From: Heterotrichella gracilis
Lineage: Eukaryota > Sar > Xanthophyceae > Tribonematales > Xanthonemataceae
Assembly (NCBI GenBank): GCA_032358255.1
Contig: JAULBX010027462.1
Coordinates: 1 to 36,810, forward strand
DNA length: 36,810 bases
Direction of reading: 5' to 3'
Position 1 is the stretch's first letter, and every line of letters begins with the position of its first letter. Both the position numbers and the translations under genes were made by a program. The notes under the pieces are model-generated. The model was not told the DNA's origin. It searched no databases and saw only the letters and a list, made by a program, of their open reading frames with translations. Of the stretch, positions 20,450 through 30,470 are shown in pieces.

Positions 20450-23400
20450 ATGAGCCTACTGGACGAGTGGGACGCTCCCACATACGACACCGCAGCCCGA
20501 GATGGGCCGGCCACACTCAAGTCACCCAGCTTTGATCTGGAGCCCAGCACTGGTTTCGCTGGGGGAGGACCAGTCGAGACCCCGATCTTTGCTTTGGAGC
20601 TTACGGAACGGAACATCAGCAGGTACAGTGCGCACTTCGGCATGCATATTGCGTATGCATCATGCCATGGCCATTAAAACACAGTACTCTGCCCCTAGCT
20701 CTAACCAGGTTTTGCACGCGTAGCGCATACTGCACTATTTCCAGTTGTCGAAAAAGTCAAAGCAGAACTTACGACAGCTGTACCCACACCGCATGCCCAT
20801 GCATCAGCTGCAAAGTGTGTACCCCCACACATATCATATCTTGCCCATTGTGCTCGTCCCACCTTTACCCCTCGCACACCTCGCAGGGGGCGGGGCCAGG
20901 TGTTGGGCCTCTCAGCCGCCAACGACTGCATCACCCTGGTCACCTCGCGAGGCTACCTGCTGCGATATGACCTCACACAGGGCGGCGCACCAGGTGACCA
21001 GTCATGACCCACTGCATGAACCACAACAAACCCTCTACAAGGGTGTACATACCCTACGGCATCCTTGGAGGCTGCGCCCCCAGCCCCATGTCCCAGGGTG
21101 GATGCCCTGCACAAAACCCTACATCCCAAGCCCTACTGTGGTGAAACCCTGCCAAACCCTGCGTAAAGGCATAGACGGCTTGACACCTGCGACTCGAGGG
21201 CGCACCGATGAAGACTGCTGTGCATACATATTAGGCGCTCGGGGATGCCGTCTGCCGGACTTTTGGGCAGGTAGCGTGGGTGCGCCATTGGGTCGGGCTT
21301 GGATGGTGGAACTCATAGCGTGGCCTGGCAGCAGTTGCCATCCACGCCCAGGGGGACTAGAACAGTCCTATTCTAGACCCCCTGCCACGCCCTTGCATCA
21401 CACCCCGTCCTGCAAAAGTCTCACCAGCCCCATGTGACATGGGCTAAAAGGTACAGCTTAACGCCTGTTTGAAAGTCCAAAAACGTACTCACTGCCCCGG
21501 CAAGAACCAGCACAAGGCAGGAGGCCATCAACCCTTAACCAGGCCTGCAAAACCCTAACACACCACCCTGCCCACCCCCCACCTGCAGTTCTGGAGTTGG
21601 AGCTGACCCGGCAGCCAGACATTACCCTAGCGGGGTTGCTGTCAGACCCTAATGGCCACCACACCCTGGTGTGCCTGGCCAGCCCTGGAGGGGGGACGGA
21701 GACCCACTACCTGCACGCAAGGTGGAAAAAGGCGCGGGTGGTGCCCAAGGCCAAGGGGGTGGTGCTGTGCGCTGCAGGATGGGCAGGGGGGAGCGTCACC
21801 GAGGGAAGCACAGGGTAGGTATGGGGGAAAGGGGGCGTACATATCCTACTTCATAAGACTTGGCTCTAATAAATTGAAGAATCTCTAGGTAGTTCAGGCG
21901 GGGGAGGGGGGCGGGGGTACATACATGGAGATTCCATCGTGGTGCACGTCTGCTTGGGCTGAAAATTCTCCCTCCCCACCTGACCCTCACTGGCGCTCAC
22001 CTGCATGCGGCCGCACTGGCTACCGGGATATCCCTAAGCATGCACATGCCCTATTGCAGCCCACATCCGAGCAATTCACGACAGCATTACCAACGCACAA
22101 TCCAGCACATCTCATACGATAATGCACCCCCCCTGCAGGGAGGTCCTGCTGGGCAGCCAAGGGGGCACCCTGCACATGCTCCAGGTGGAGGAAAAGGAGA
22201 AAAAGGAGCGGGCTTTCAAAACCCTGTTCGATTTCAAGGAGCCCGGGGCGCCTGTGGTGGGCGTGTGGCAGGGGGTGGTTGGGGAGGGGAGGGTGGTGGT
22301 GCTGGCCGCCACACCCACCCGGCTGTGGGTGTTCACGGGGGCGACTACCCTGGATGGGGTTTTTGCGGCATACACTCTCCCCCCGGCGGGTGAGCAATTC
22401 CAAGGCTAGGTTTGCAACCCCTTCCAAGGTCATTTTTCCCGTGCATGGTCATTGCTGTCATAGGACCTCATGTGCGGCCTCATCCACACCCCAATCAGAT
22501 GCCGCACACAAGTTCCACGCTGCATTTGGCAGAAAACCAATGCGCATATCCCCATCCGCAGTTTGAAAACCCCTTGCCCCTTCTCCCTGCCACGAACCCC
22601 ACCTTCAACTCACACCCCACCCCTTGCCACCCCGCAACCCTCATCCCCCATTCCCCCCCTCCTCCCAGACCTCCACAACCACCTGGAGGTGGCCCGCCCC
22701 GCCTCCACCCCCCTCCCCTCCCCTGGCGCCCTCACCATCATGCAACCCCCTGGCAAGTCAGAACCCCAGTACCTGTGGCTGTCTGCTGCCGCCCTTGTGT
22801 CGGGGCAGCTGGAGGTGGCGCAGGTGGCACTTGGGGGGGAGGTCCAGTGCCTGCACAATGCTACCATCACCCCCTTGGCGGAGTTCGTGAAGGAGGAGGG
22901 GCCGCTGGCGATGGTGGGTGTGGGTGCGGGTGGGTTGGGGCTTTTCTTGCGAGTGTTGGGGGTTGCAGTGCAGGGCTTGTCGCTTGCAGATTGCGCATGC
23001 ACACACGTAATGCAGATGTAGAATAATGTGTGCTGCATCTTGTGTTTGCAGTTGATAACCTCCAAACAAAAGCATTCCTGTGGACTGTTTTGGAGATTAG
23101 TTGTACGAATAAAAGGCATTGACGCCTTTATATGTCCCCAGCGCGTTGTTCCCTTGTTGCAATTATATAATGTGCATAATACATTCGGAATGTTTCATGC
23201 ATTCCCACCAAACAGTCTGTCCTTCATGCCTTGCGCCAGCCAGGGCTGTCAATATTTGATCAATTTACCATATATACTTCTGCAGCTGTCCACCGAGTTC
23301 CACTGCCTGCTGCTGACTCAGCCAGCCATAGCATTTACTGTCTATTTATATCATCGTTGATTTCAATAAATTTTAATGATTTATATTCCCCTTGCTGCAG

Positions 23401-26400
23401 CTGTCCACCGAGTTCCAATGCCGGCAGCTGACTCAGCCAGCCCTAGCATTTACTATTCATTTCATATCATCGTTGATTTCAATAAATTTTAATGATTTAT
23501 ATTCCCCTTGCTGCAGCTGTCCACCGAGTTCCACTGCCTGCTGCTGACTCAGCACAAGCTGCTGGCAGTCAACCGAGTGAGCCAAGGGGTGGTGCAGGAC
23601 ATTGCCCTCCCCAGGTCACCCCCCACCCCTGGCGCCTCCCCCCTGGTGGCTGCGACTGATGAGGTGGTGGGGGCGCACTACCTGATTACAGGTGGGGAAT
23701 GGTTGGGGGTGATTTACTACTGTACAGGAAAATTTCTTACGTAGATTATACCCCCTATTTACACCACCAATACAAGAAGGAAAAATGGAAATCCCGGCGC
23801 AGTTGGGACCCCAGTCATCATGCGTTGATCCCCATCTGGCATTGCCACCAACGCCCCCGTTCCTTCTTCTACTACACACCCCACCCTTGCTCCCACCCAC
23901 CCCCCTACCTGATCGCACCCGCAGGGGACGCGTTGTACGAGGTGAGCGTGCAAGACGAGGGGAGGGACATGTGGGGCGTGTTCCTGGACAGGCGCCAGTA
24001 CGGGGCAGCCCTGCGGCAGTGTCGGACCCAGGGGCAGCGCGATACTGTCAATGTGACGCATGCGGAGGCGGCTTTTGAGGCTGGGGAGCTGACGCAGGCA
24101 GCCAGGCTATTCGGCAAGGTGGGTGGGGGTAGGAAATCCTAAGAAAAGCCTGAGAGAACTCTAAAGACAGCCCACCTTGATGTATATGTTATCAATTTTG
24201 CAAGGTTTTTACAGGTTTGGATGACAGTTTTGATGGGTTGTTAGTCGCATGCATTCAGTAAGGCCCCATCAAGCACACCTGTGCGCTGTGCGCCAGCTAG
24301 CGGCAGGGCAGGAATTGACCCGTTCCACCCCCATTTTGTCCCCCAGGTGACCAGCTCCGACCCCTCCTTTGAGGAGATTGCGCTGCGGCTGGTGGATGCG
24401 GGGGACAGCGGCGCGCTGCAGGCATTCCTGGAGACAAGGCTGTCGGTAAGGGGGAAACGCTAGGGTAAAGGGTTGGGGCCAGGGGGGAACCCTGGGTTAG
24501 GGTTTTGGATACAAAGGACAGCGAGGCTGCAGGCTCTCCTGGAGGCGAGGCTATCCGTAAGGCTGTTCGGAGCCATACCACCACGTCACCCATGACAATA
24601 TTGTACCCCATGCATGTCCAACGGTGTTCTCTCCCATTGCCTCCTCGCCACAATGCCTACCCTTTCCCCACCCCCCACTCCACCTCTCGCCCGCTGCCTC
24701 ATTCTCAATGCACCTCCCCCCTTGGCCCCGACAGGTTTTGGGCCCAGAGGATCGAGCGCAATCCACCATGGTTGCCACCTGGATCACCGAGCTGTACCTA
24801 GACAAGATCAACCGCGCGCTATTGGACGGACCCGCCGAGGGGGGGAATCAGGCGTATGAGGAGGGGGTGGAACAGCTGCGGGCGTTTTTGAAATCCCATG
24901 TTGATTGCCTGGATGTGAATGTGACGGTGAATCTGCTGGCGTCCTATGGGAGGATAGATGACCTCATGCACTTTGCAATGTACCGCCAGGTGGGGTTTGG
25001 GTTCAGTCAGGGTTTAGAATGAAGGATTTAGGTTTAGGGTTCAGGGTTTCATGACCTGATGCACTTTGCAATGTAAAGCCAGGTGGGATTCGAGGTGTAG
25101 GCCTTAGGGTACAGAGTTTGATCGATGACCTGATGCACTTTGCAATGTATTGCCAGGTGGGGTTTAGGGTTAGGGTTGATCGATGACCTGATGCACTTTG
25201 CAATGTACCGCCAGGTAGGGGTGGGAGGTGGGGATGGAGGGGCCTGTGTTGGGTAGTAGGTGAGGTGGCAGGTGTGGGGCGGCTGTATATACGTGGGTAG
25301 GGTTTGTGCGCCTGCATACTGCATGGGGTGGCATGCGTGAAACCTTAAACCCTTATGGTATGAATACCCAACCAAAAGCTTGCGCTGTGGTCAAACCTTG
25401 ATGTGGTGTGAATACTCACTGAAATCGCTGCGTTGTGGGTGTCAATTGCTGTAATTTCAAATGTTATAATGTTGTAATTTCCCCTCGCAGGACAATGAGA
25501 CAGTGCTGGAGTGGCTGATGCAGAAGGGGGAGGCAGCCAGGGCCCTGGGGGTGTTGCGGCACCCTGACATTTCGCCGGAATTGCACTACAAATTTGCCCC
25601 CGCCCTCATGGCCACTGCCCCCTCCGAGACAGTGGATGCATGGATAGCCACGCGGCCCTCGCTGGACCCTAGGTAAACCCTCCCAACCCTCCCTAGGGTT
25701 TCATGATGCGTGACGCAGTATACCTGTGGGGAGGAGACATCCTGTTGAAACCTCCTAGGAATTCCCACAGCATTGATTGCACTTATTGCCGTGAGAAAAT
25801 ACCCACTGAAACGCCAACCTATCCTCTCCTCCCCCTCAGATGCGCCTCCTTCCCGCCCTCCAACGATACTGACAGCATCTTCTATACATGAGATACTGCT
25901 CGCCTCCCCCTGCCGTGTGGTGCCAATAGCCTAACCCAAACCCCTCTCCACCCACAGGCGCCTCCTGCCCGCCCTCCTGCGCTACGGCGAACCCTCCTCA
26001 CCCCCTGTGGCGCAACGCCAAACCGCCATCACCCAAACCTTCCTGAATGGCACGCCCGCATCGTCACCCCTGCCCCACTCCAACTCCAAAAGAAACCCCT
26101 TCTAGGCGTCCACGCCAACCCTCTCAAAACCCTCTCAAAAACCCCACTTCACCCCCAGGCGCCTCCTGCCCGCCCTCCTACGGTACGGCGAACCCTCCTC
26201 CCCCCCTGCGGCACGGCTCCAGGCCGTGCGCTACATCCAGTACTGCCTAGACAGCCTGGCGTGCGGCGACCAGGCAATACACCACCTGGCGCTGGCGCTG
26301 TACTGCCTGGACCAGGATGAGTCATCGCTGCTAGGGTATCTGAAGGGCGCGCGCGACACCCTAGGGCAGCCGCTGTACGACCCTAGGTTTGCGCTGAGGC

Positions 26401-28256
26401 TGGCCAGGGAGAGGGGGAAGCACAAGGTGGGTGGGTGGGGGTGGCGAGGTGGTGGTGTGGGGGGGAAATGGGTGAAGTTCAGGGGGACTGGGGGTTGCAT
26501 GGCGGCCAATCACGATGTGATCTGGCTTCAATATCATTACTATTTTTTACGTGCATCATTCATTGCTCAACCTAAATGATTGAGATCAAGAGATGCACTC
26601 ATGGCCATGATCAGTGTGGTCAGACTCAAGACTTGCTCTTAATGAACCATGCCCCCCTTCCTCCCCCTTGATATATAATTATTTTTGTTGTATTTCCATT
26701 CCAGGCTGCAGTCTAGCTGCTGTGCCAATTGATCAGTATACTGATGAATTCTCTAAACATGGACAGAAAAAAGTAGGATTTAATCCAATTTGTTTATTCC
26801 CTAGGCTGCAGTCCAGCTGCTGTGCCAGGTGGGATAAGTAGCCCATCATGTTCAGCAAGAACAAGAAGTTTTTACATTCCTATTCCATTTTCCACAGGCT
26901 GCGGTCCAGCTGCTGTGCCAGGTGGGCATCTACGAGGACGCCGTAGGGGAGGCGCTAGGGTTTGACATGGCCCTTGCCATGGCGGTGGCAGGCATGCCTG
27001 AGGATGACACGCAGCTGCAGCGCAAGCTGTGGCTCAGGATTGCCCGGCACGTGATCGGGCAGGGGTATGCGCAGGGGGAGGAAGGGCAAGGGGAGGAGGT
27101 GGGTGTGGAGGGGCGTAAGGGGTGTGATTATGTGTGTGGGGAGGGAGGGTGCGGTTTGCTGCTGAATATTAGGGTGTTTTTTTCCCCAAGCCCCACACAA
27201 TGACGCAGATCCTGAGTGCATGGCTACCCTTGTACTACCCTTCCAAACCACCCACTCTTAAAATTCAAGGAACCCCAGCAATGTCATAAACCTACGTCCT
27301 CACGCGTAATTTAAGGTTCCAACCCTAGCAAATTGTATATGCCGCCGGTATACATGGCGTTAGACACTGATACATTGGTACCTTGTCCTATCCTACCAAG
27401 CCACCCACCCTTGAAACCCTAAAGCAAATCCTTTCCATACCCTTGTACAGGGCGGCTTGAAGGCAGTGAGCGAGGTACTCAAGGAGAGTGGGGGCCTAAT
27501 TCGCATCGAGGACATTTTGCCATTTTTTCCGGATTTTGTGGCCATCGACCGGTTCAAGGACGCCATCTGTGCCAGCCTCGAGGATTACAACAGCCAGATT
27601 GGGGATTTGAAAAAGGACATGGCGGATGCCACTCGCGTTGCAGAGGCGCTCAGGTGTGGCCCTGGGGTGTAGGGTTTATGGTTATGAACCAGGTCGCAGG
27701 GCCAGTATACAAGCTTTTTGTTCATCAAGAACGATTAGCTCATTCTGCTGCAATCACATGAGGTTACACAGGTTGTCCATACAACTACATCATCTGAATC
27801 ACTGAAGTGGGCACATAAAGTGCTGATAGCAACGGCACTGCGATTGGCAAGCCTGTCCGTCAAGAAAACCATAAACCCTGGACCTAAACCCTGAACCTAA
27901 ACCCTCATCCGCAGGAAGGACCTTTCTTCCCTGGAGGCACGCACAGGCACCCTCGACCTCAGCCAGCCCTGTGCCTCCTGTGGGCGATGGCTGGCGGACA
28001 GGCCCCCCCCTGCGGCAGGGCCCATCGGGCCTCAGCTGCCGCGCTTGTTCCTGTTCCCTACAGGTGGGTGGGTGGTGGCTGAGGGAGGGAGGGTGGGGGG
28101 TGATCAAAGGCTGAGACTAGAATGAGGTTGCAAGCAATAGCGGGGTGCTGGCATATATACTTATAACGAGGGGGGAGGAGCGCGTGTGTCTTGCAAGTGT
28201 GTGATTTCCCACGGGACCTGCATTCGCAATTACCCCTCCCCCTCCCCTCTTGACAC

Positions 28257-28324
<68 letters not shown>

Positions 28325-28733
28325 GCAGGCAATGCCTTCCGCAGCCCCTGCCTGCACAATGAACCCCCCCCTCCACCCCACCACCACCACCACCCTCCCT
28401 CCCCACCCCCTTCACCCCCCCTTCACCCCCCTTGCAGGCAACGCATTCCACGGCTCCTGCCTGTGCAAGGAGGTCACCTCACTGGTGGCGCCACCCCAGG
28501 CAGCCGCACTCACCGCCCTACAGGCAAGGCTGGCTGCACTCCCAGAGGGCGTCACCACCGCCCCCGCCACCCCCGGCCATGCTGAGTCAGCGTGTGATGT
28601 GGCGGCGCTCAGGCGGGCATTCGATGAGGTGGCGGCGGAGGACCCGTTCAATGGCGAGCTGGTGGTGCGCAACCTCACAAAACCCTTCGTAGGGTCTGAG
28701 GAGGGGGGCGAGGCGGCCAGCTGGGCGTTCTGA
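20450..28733 (+). CDS. VPS18: VPS18, HOPS/CORVET tethering complex subunit, with degenerate RING
   Basis: Fifteen exons encode about 1007 residues, close to usual VPS18 length: 20450-20622, 20887-20993, 21589-21814, 22139-22389, 22669-22913, 23517-23691, 23925-24118, 24347-24445, 24735-24989, 25491-25672, 26159-26426, 26898-27098, 27451-27653, 27915-28063 and 28438-28733. All phases match. VPS18 is a core subunit of the complexes that tether endosomes and vacuoles/lysosomes before fusion. The N-terminal half is the Pep3/Vps18 beta-propeller region, including NDEGRDMW-like VQDEGRDMWGV. The middle is alpha-solenoid (clathrin-repeat-like). The diagnostic block is IEDILPFFPDF, followed by FKDAICASLEDYN. 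The C-terminal RING keeps C879-x2-C882 and F-H914-x2-C917. FPCGH has become F-P-T-G-N (909 and 911), and the last C-P-x-C is D-P-F-N (978-981). Introns hold many decayed exon-end copies. Confidence 0.93.
23281..23516 (+). repeat. Two upstream copies of the VPS18 exon 6 acceptor and exon start, 115-116 bp unit
   Basis: TGCAGCTGTCCACCGAGTTCC occurs at 23281, 23396 and 23512. The unit between includes an A/T-rich stretch with TTTCAATAAATTTTAATGAT that is identical in both complete intervals. Only the third copy continues into the full exon. High similarity suggests recent duplication, and each copy keeps an intact TGCAG acceptor. Confidence 0.9.
24513..24562 (+). repeat. Decayed downstream copy of the VPS18 exon 8 donor end
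   Basis: The sequence from GGACAGCGAGGCTGCAGG through CTCCTGGAGGCGAGGCT to CCGTAAGG mirrors the end of exon 8 at 24401-24450, including the GTAAGG donor. It lies about 110 bases downstream, inside intron 8, next to a GGGTTAGGGTTTT tract. Confidence 0.8.
25015..25217 (+). repeat. Three downstream copies of the VPS18 exon 9 donor end interleaved with TTTAGGG motifs
   Basis: GATGACCTCATGCACTTTGC with its AATG...GCCAG|GTGGG donor ends exon 9 at 24989. Close copies end near 25085, 25159 and 25217. Between them lie TTTAGGTTTAGGGTTCAGGG and GGTTTAGGGTTAGGGTT motifs. The last two copies keep an intact donor-like CAGGT sequence and the 25217 copy keeps the TACCGCCAG exon end. Confidence 0.9.
25831..26045 (+). 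repeat. Two upstream copies of the VPS18 exon 11 acceptor and exon start
   Basis: GCGCCTCCTGCCCGCCCTCC of exon 11 (26159) is preceded by copies at 25840 (ATGCGCCTCCTTCCC) and 25958. Both have a pyrimidine tract and AG before them. The 25958 copy matches about 60 exon bases and stays open for several dozen codons, so it could be spliced by mistake or as an alternative. Confidence 0.85.
26695..26835 (+). repeat. Two upstream copies of the VPS18 exon 12 acceptor and exon start
   Basis: GGCTGCAGTC(T/C)AGCTGCTGTG occurs at about 26704 and 26804 before the working exon start at 26898. Each copy is preceded by a T-rich tract and an AG. Both diverge after about 30 bases. Confidence 0.85.
28253..28322. 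repeat. (CA)n microsatellite in VPS18 intron 14
   Basis: A nearly pure CA dinucleotide tract of about 70 bases, with one interruption (GCAC) near 28261. It ends directly at CCTGCAG, the acceptor of a decayed exon 15 copy. Length is likely polymorphic. Confidence 0.95.
28323..28352 (+). repeat. Decayed upstream copy of the VPS18 exon 15 acceptor and exon start
   Basis: CTGCAGGCAATGCCTTCCGC with a following CCTGCCTG matches the start of exon 15 at 28438 (GCAACGCATTCCACGGCTCC), about 108 bases downstream. It is out of use because the frame soon deviates and the copied histidine codon is changed. Confidence 0.75.
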
Positions 28734-30191
28734 AGTGCGGGGTGGGGTGGGGGTGGGGTTGGGGGTGGGGCCATCCAGCTTCTTTACCACAGCCCCTTCA
28801 AAATGGCAGAGGCATTCTGAGGAGGCTGAGGGTGGGAGTCCCTGGGGTCAAGGTTTTTGGCGGCGGGATCACGTGAATGCCTGCTGTCAGGTTTCAAATA
28901 TGTCGGGGATGCAGAGATGCAGGGTGCGTGCACAACTGCGCGTGCCAGTTTTATTGCATGCAATCAGAAGCAGCTGCCAAGTCATGCGCTGCAGTGCTGC
29001 CACCAGCAGATAATGGCCCTTTCTTTGCGTCTTGATGTTCACTGTTTGATACTTGGACGCCCAGTCATTGCCTGGCTGGTGCTGGGCAATGCGTGCCATA
29101 CATACTGCCATTGGTCCAAATCTGTGCTACTGGTTGGAACTAGTATCCGCGCGCGCCATCATTGATACCTGTCCTCTTTGGCCCCAGCAGGGCACTGCAG
29201 CAATGGACAGAGAGATGCAATTGCTGCCACAGGGGCATGGTGTCGCCCATTGGAGCCTGTTGCCTCATTCAGGTAGCAGGTGGGGTCACTTTGGTATCGT
29301 CATGCTCATTCAGACCTTTGTCACAAGTTCGTGTATCATAATGCGCATTCGACCGCGATGGGTGATGCCACAGTGGTGGGTGGTGACAGTCCCTACCAGT
29401 AGGTTCTGCAAGCTGTAAATCACATGATGTCATGCTGATCAGCTCGAAGTGCCACTGAGTGACTAGCCATTGAACGAAGGAAGGAAGGGGACGCTAGGCG
29501 AGGTAAAAGGCCCTGGGGCCAGTGGCCAAACAATGTCATGTAACACCATTTAGGTTACCGTTACGGTCGGTAATCACGATCTCATACGGCAATTGCTTAA
29601 CGGGGTGCTGATTGCCAATTGCCAATGGGATAAGATTGGCTTGCTCCATCTGCTGCTGCAAAAGTGATTGATCTCACTTGCGATGTCTTTAAGATTTCGA
29701 AACTTGGTGACCAAAAAATCGTGGTGACATCACAGCAGCGGCTGCATTGCCGCTGCTGCATCTGATGCAATACCAGCATGCATTTATGCATCCCTGATCC
29801 TTGAAGGGATTATTCTTGAACAAAGTGGCATAGCAAGCTGACAGTAGCGTCACGTGTGTACAGTGACTGCTTGGTGCGGGGCCAGTTGATGGGGGTAAGA
29901 GTCATCACATTGTGAGTCATGCTGTCCAGAGTTGAGGTTTACAGGGAGTAGATGGTAGAAAACGTACATTGCAATGCTCTTTTCTGAAACAAACAAGCAA
30001 AGGCCTGTAAATACCAAGCACATTGCCAGCCTACCAACACTCCCTTATTCAGGTCTAGACCATATTCAACCTTGACAATGCTACCCTCAACAACACCCTA
30101 CATGTCCAATATTTCCACCTGAATCACTGCTGTTTCTACACCAATGTTTGATCAATTTCACTGGCTCTACATACATCCAGCTTGCATGACC
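28734..30191. other. 3' flank between convergent VPS18 and the minus-strand gene
   Basis: No supported exon was found. The VPS18 3' UTR probably runs to the TGTAA at 29414-29418. From there to about 30190 is intergenic sequence of ordinary composition, with no tRNA, repeat family or element recognised. Confidence 0.4.
29414..29418 (+). terminator. Candidate TGTAA poly(A) signal of VPS18
   Basis: The first TGTAA seen after the VPS18 stop, 681 bases downstream. Further matches occur near 29539 and 30006, so the exact 3' end is uncertain. Confidence 0.4.
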
Positions 30192-30196
30192 TGTTA
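30192..30196 (-). terminator. Candidate TGTAA poly(A) signal of the minus-strand gene
   Basis: TTACA on the plus strand reads TGTAA on the minus strand. It lies about 275 bases after the stop codon of the gene ending at 30471, a typical spacing. Confidence 0.45.
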
Positions 30197-30470
30197 CACA
30201 AGCCATTTCCTCTGGCTTACGGATGTGCGGGTCAAAAGTCTTGCAGAATCAAGAAATGCAAGAATATATGGCGCAGAAAAATATTGCAGGATGCGCAATG
30301 CAAAATACCCATCCCTCATCCCATGAAGTCAGATGAGACGTACAGGCGCAGGCTACAGCAGGTGGCTAGCTAGCCCAGCCTGGCTGCAGATGCAAGTGGT
30401 GGTGGGGATGGACACATACCAGTCCAGCACACACTTGCTGTCACAGTAAACAGTACACAGTAGAACCGTT

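Noticed and set aside
22610..23119. Minus-strand open frame of about 170 codons over VPS18 exon 5
   Set aside because: It is an antisense shadow of a well-supported VPS18 exon, biased by C-rich sequence, with no splice or family support.
23281..23540. Tandem 115-116 bp units considered as a CRISPR-like or satellite array
   Set aside because: Only two to three units, no spacer structure, and each unit is an exon start plus intron sequence, so it is a local exon-junction duplication.
28117..28393. Long open frames across the (CA)n tract on both strands
   Set aside because: They are created by the dinucleotide repeat (Cys-Val or Thr-His runs) inside an intron.
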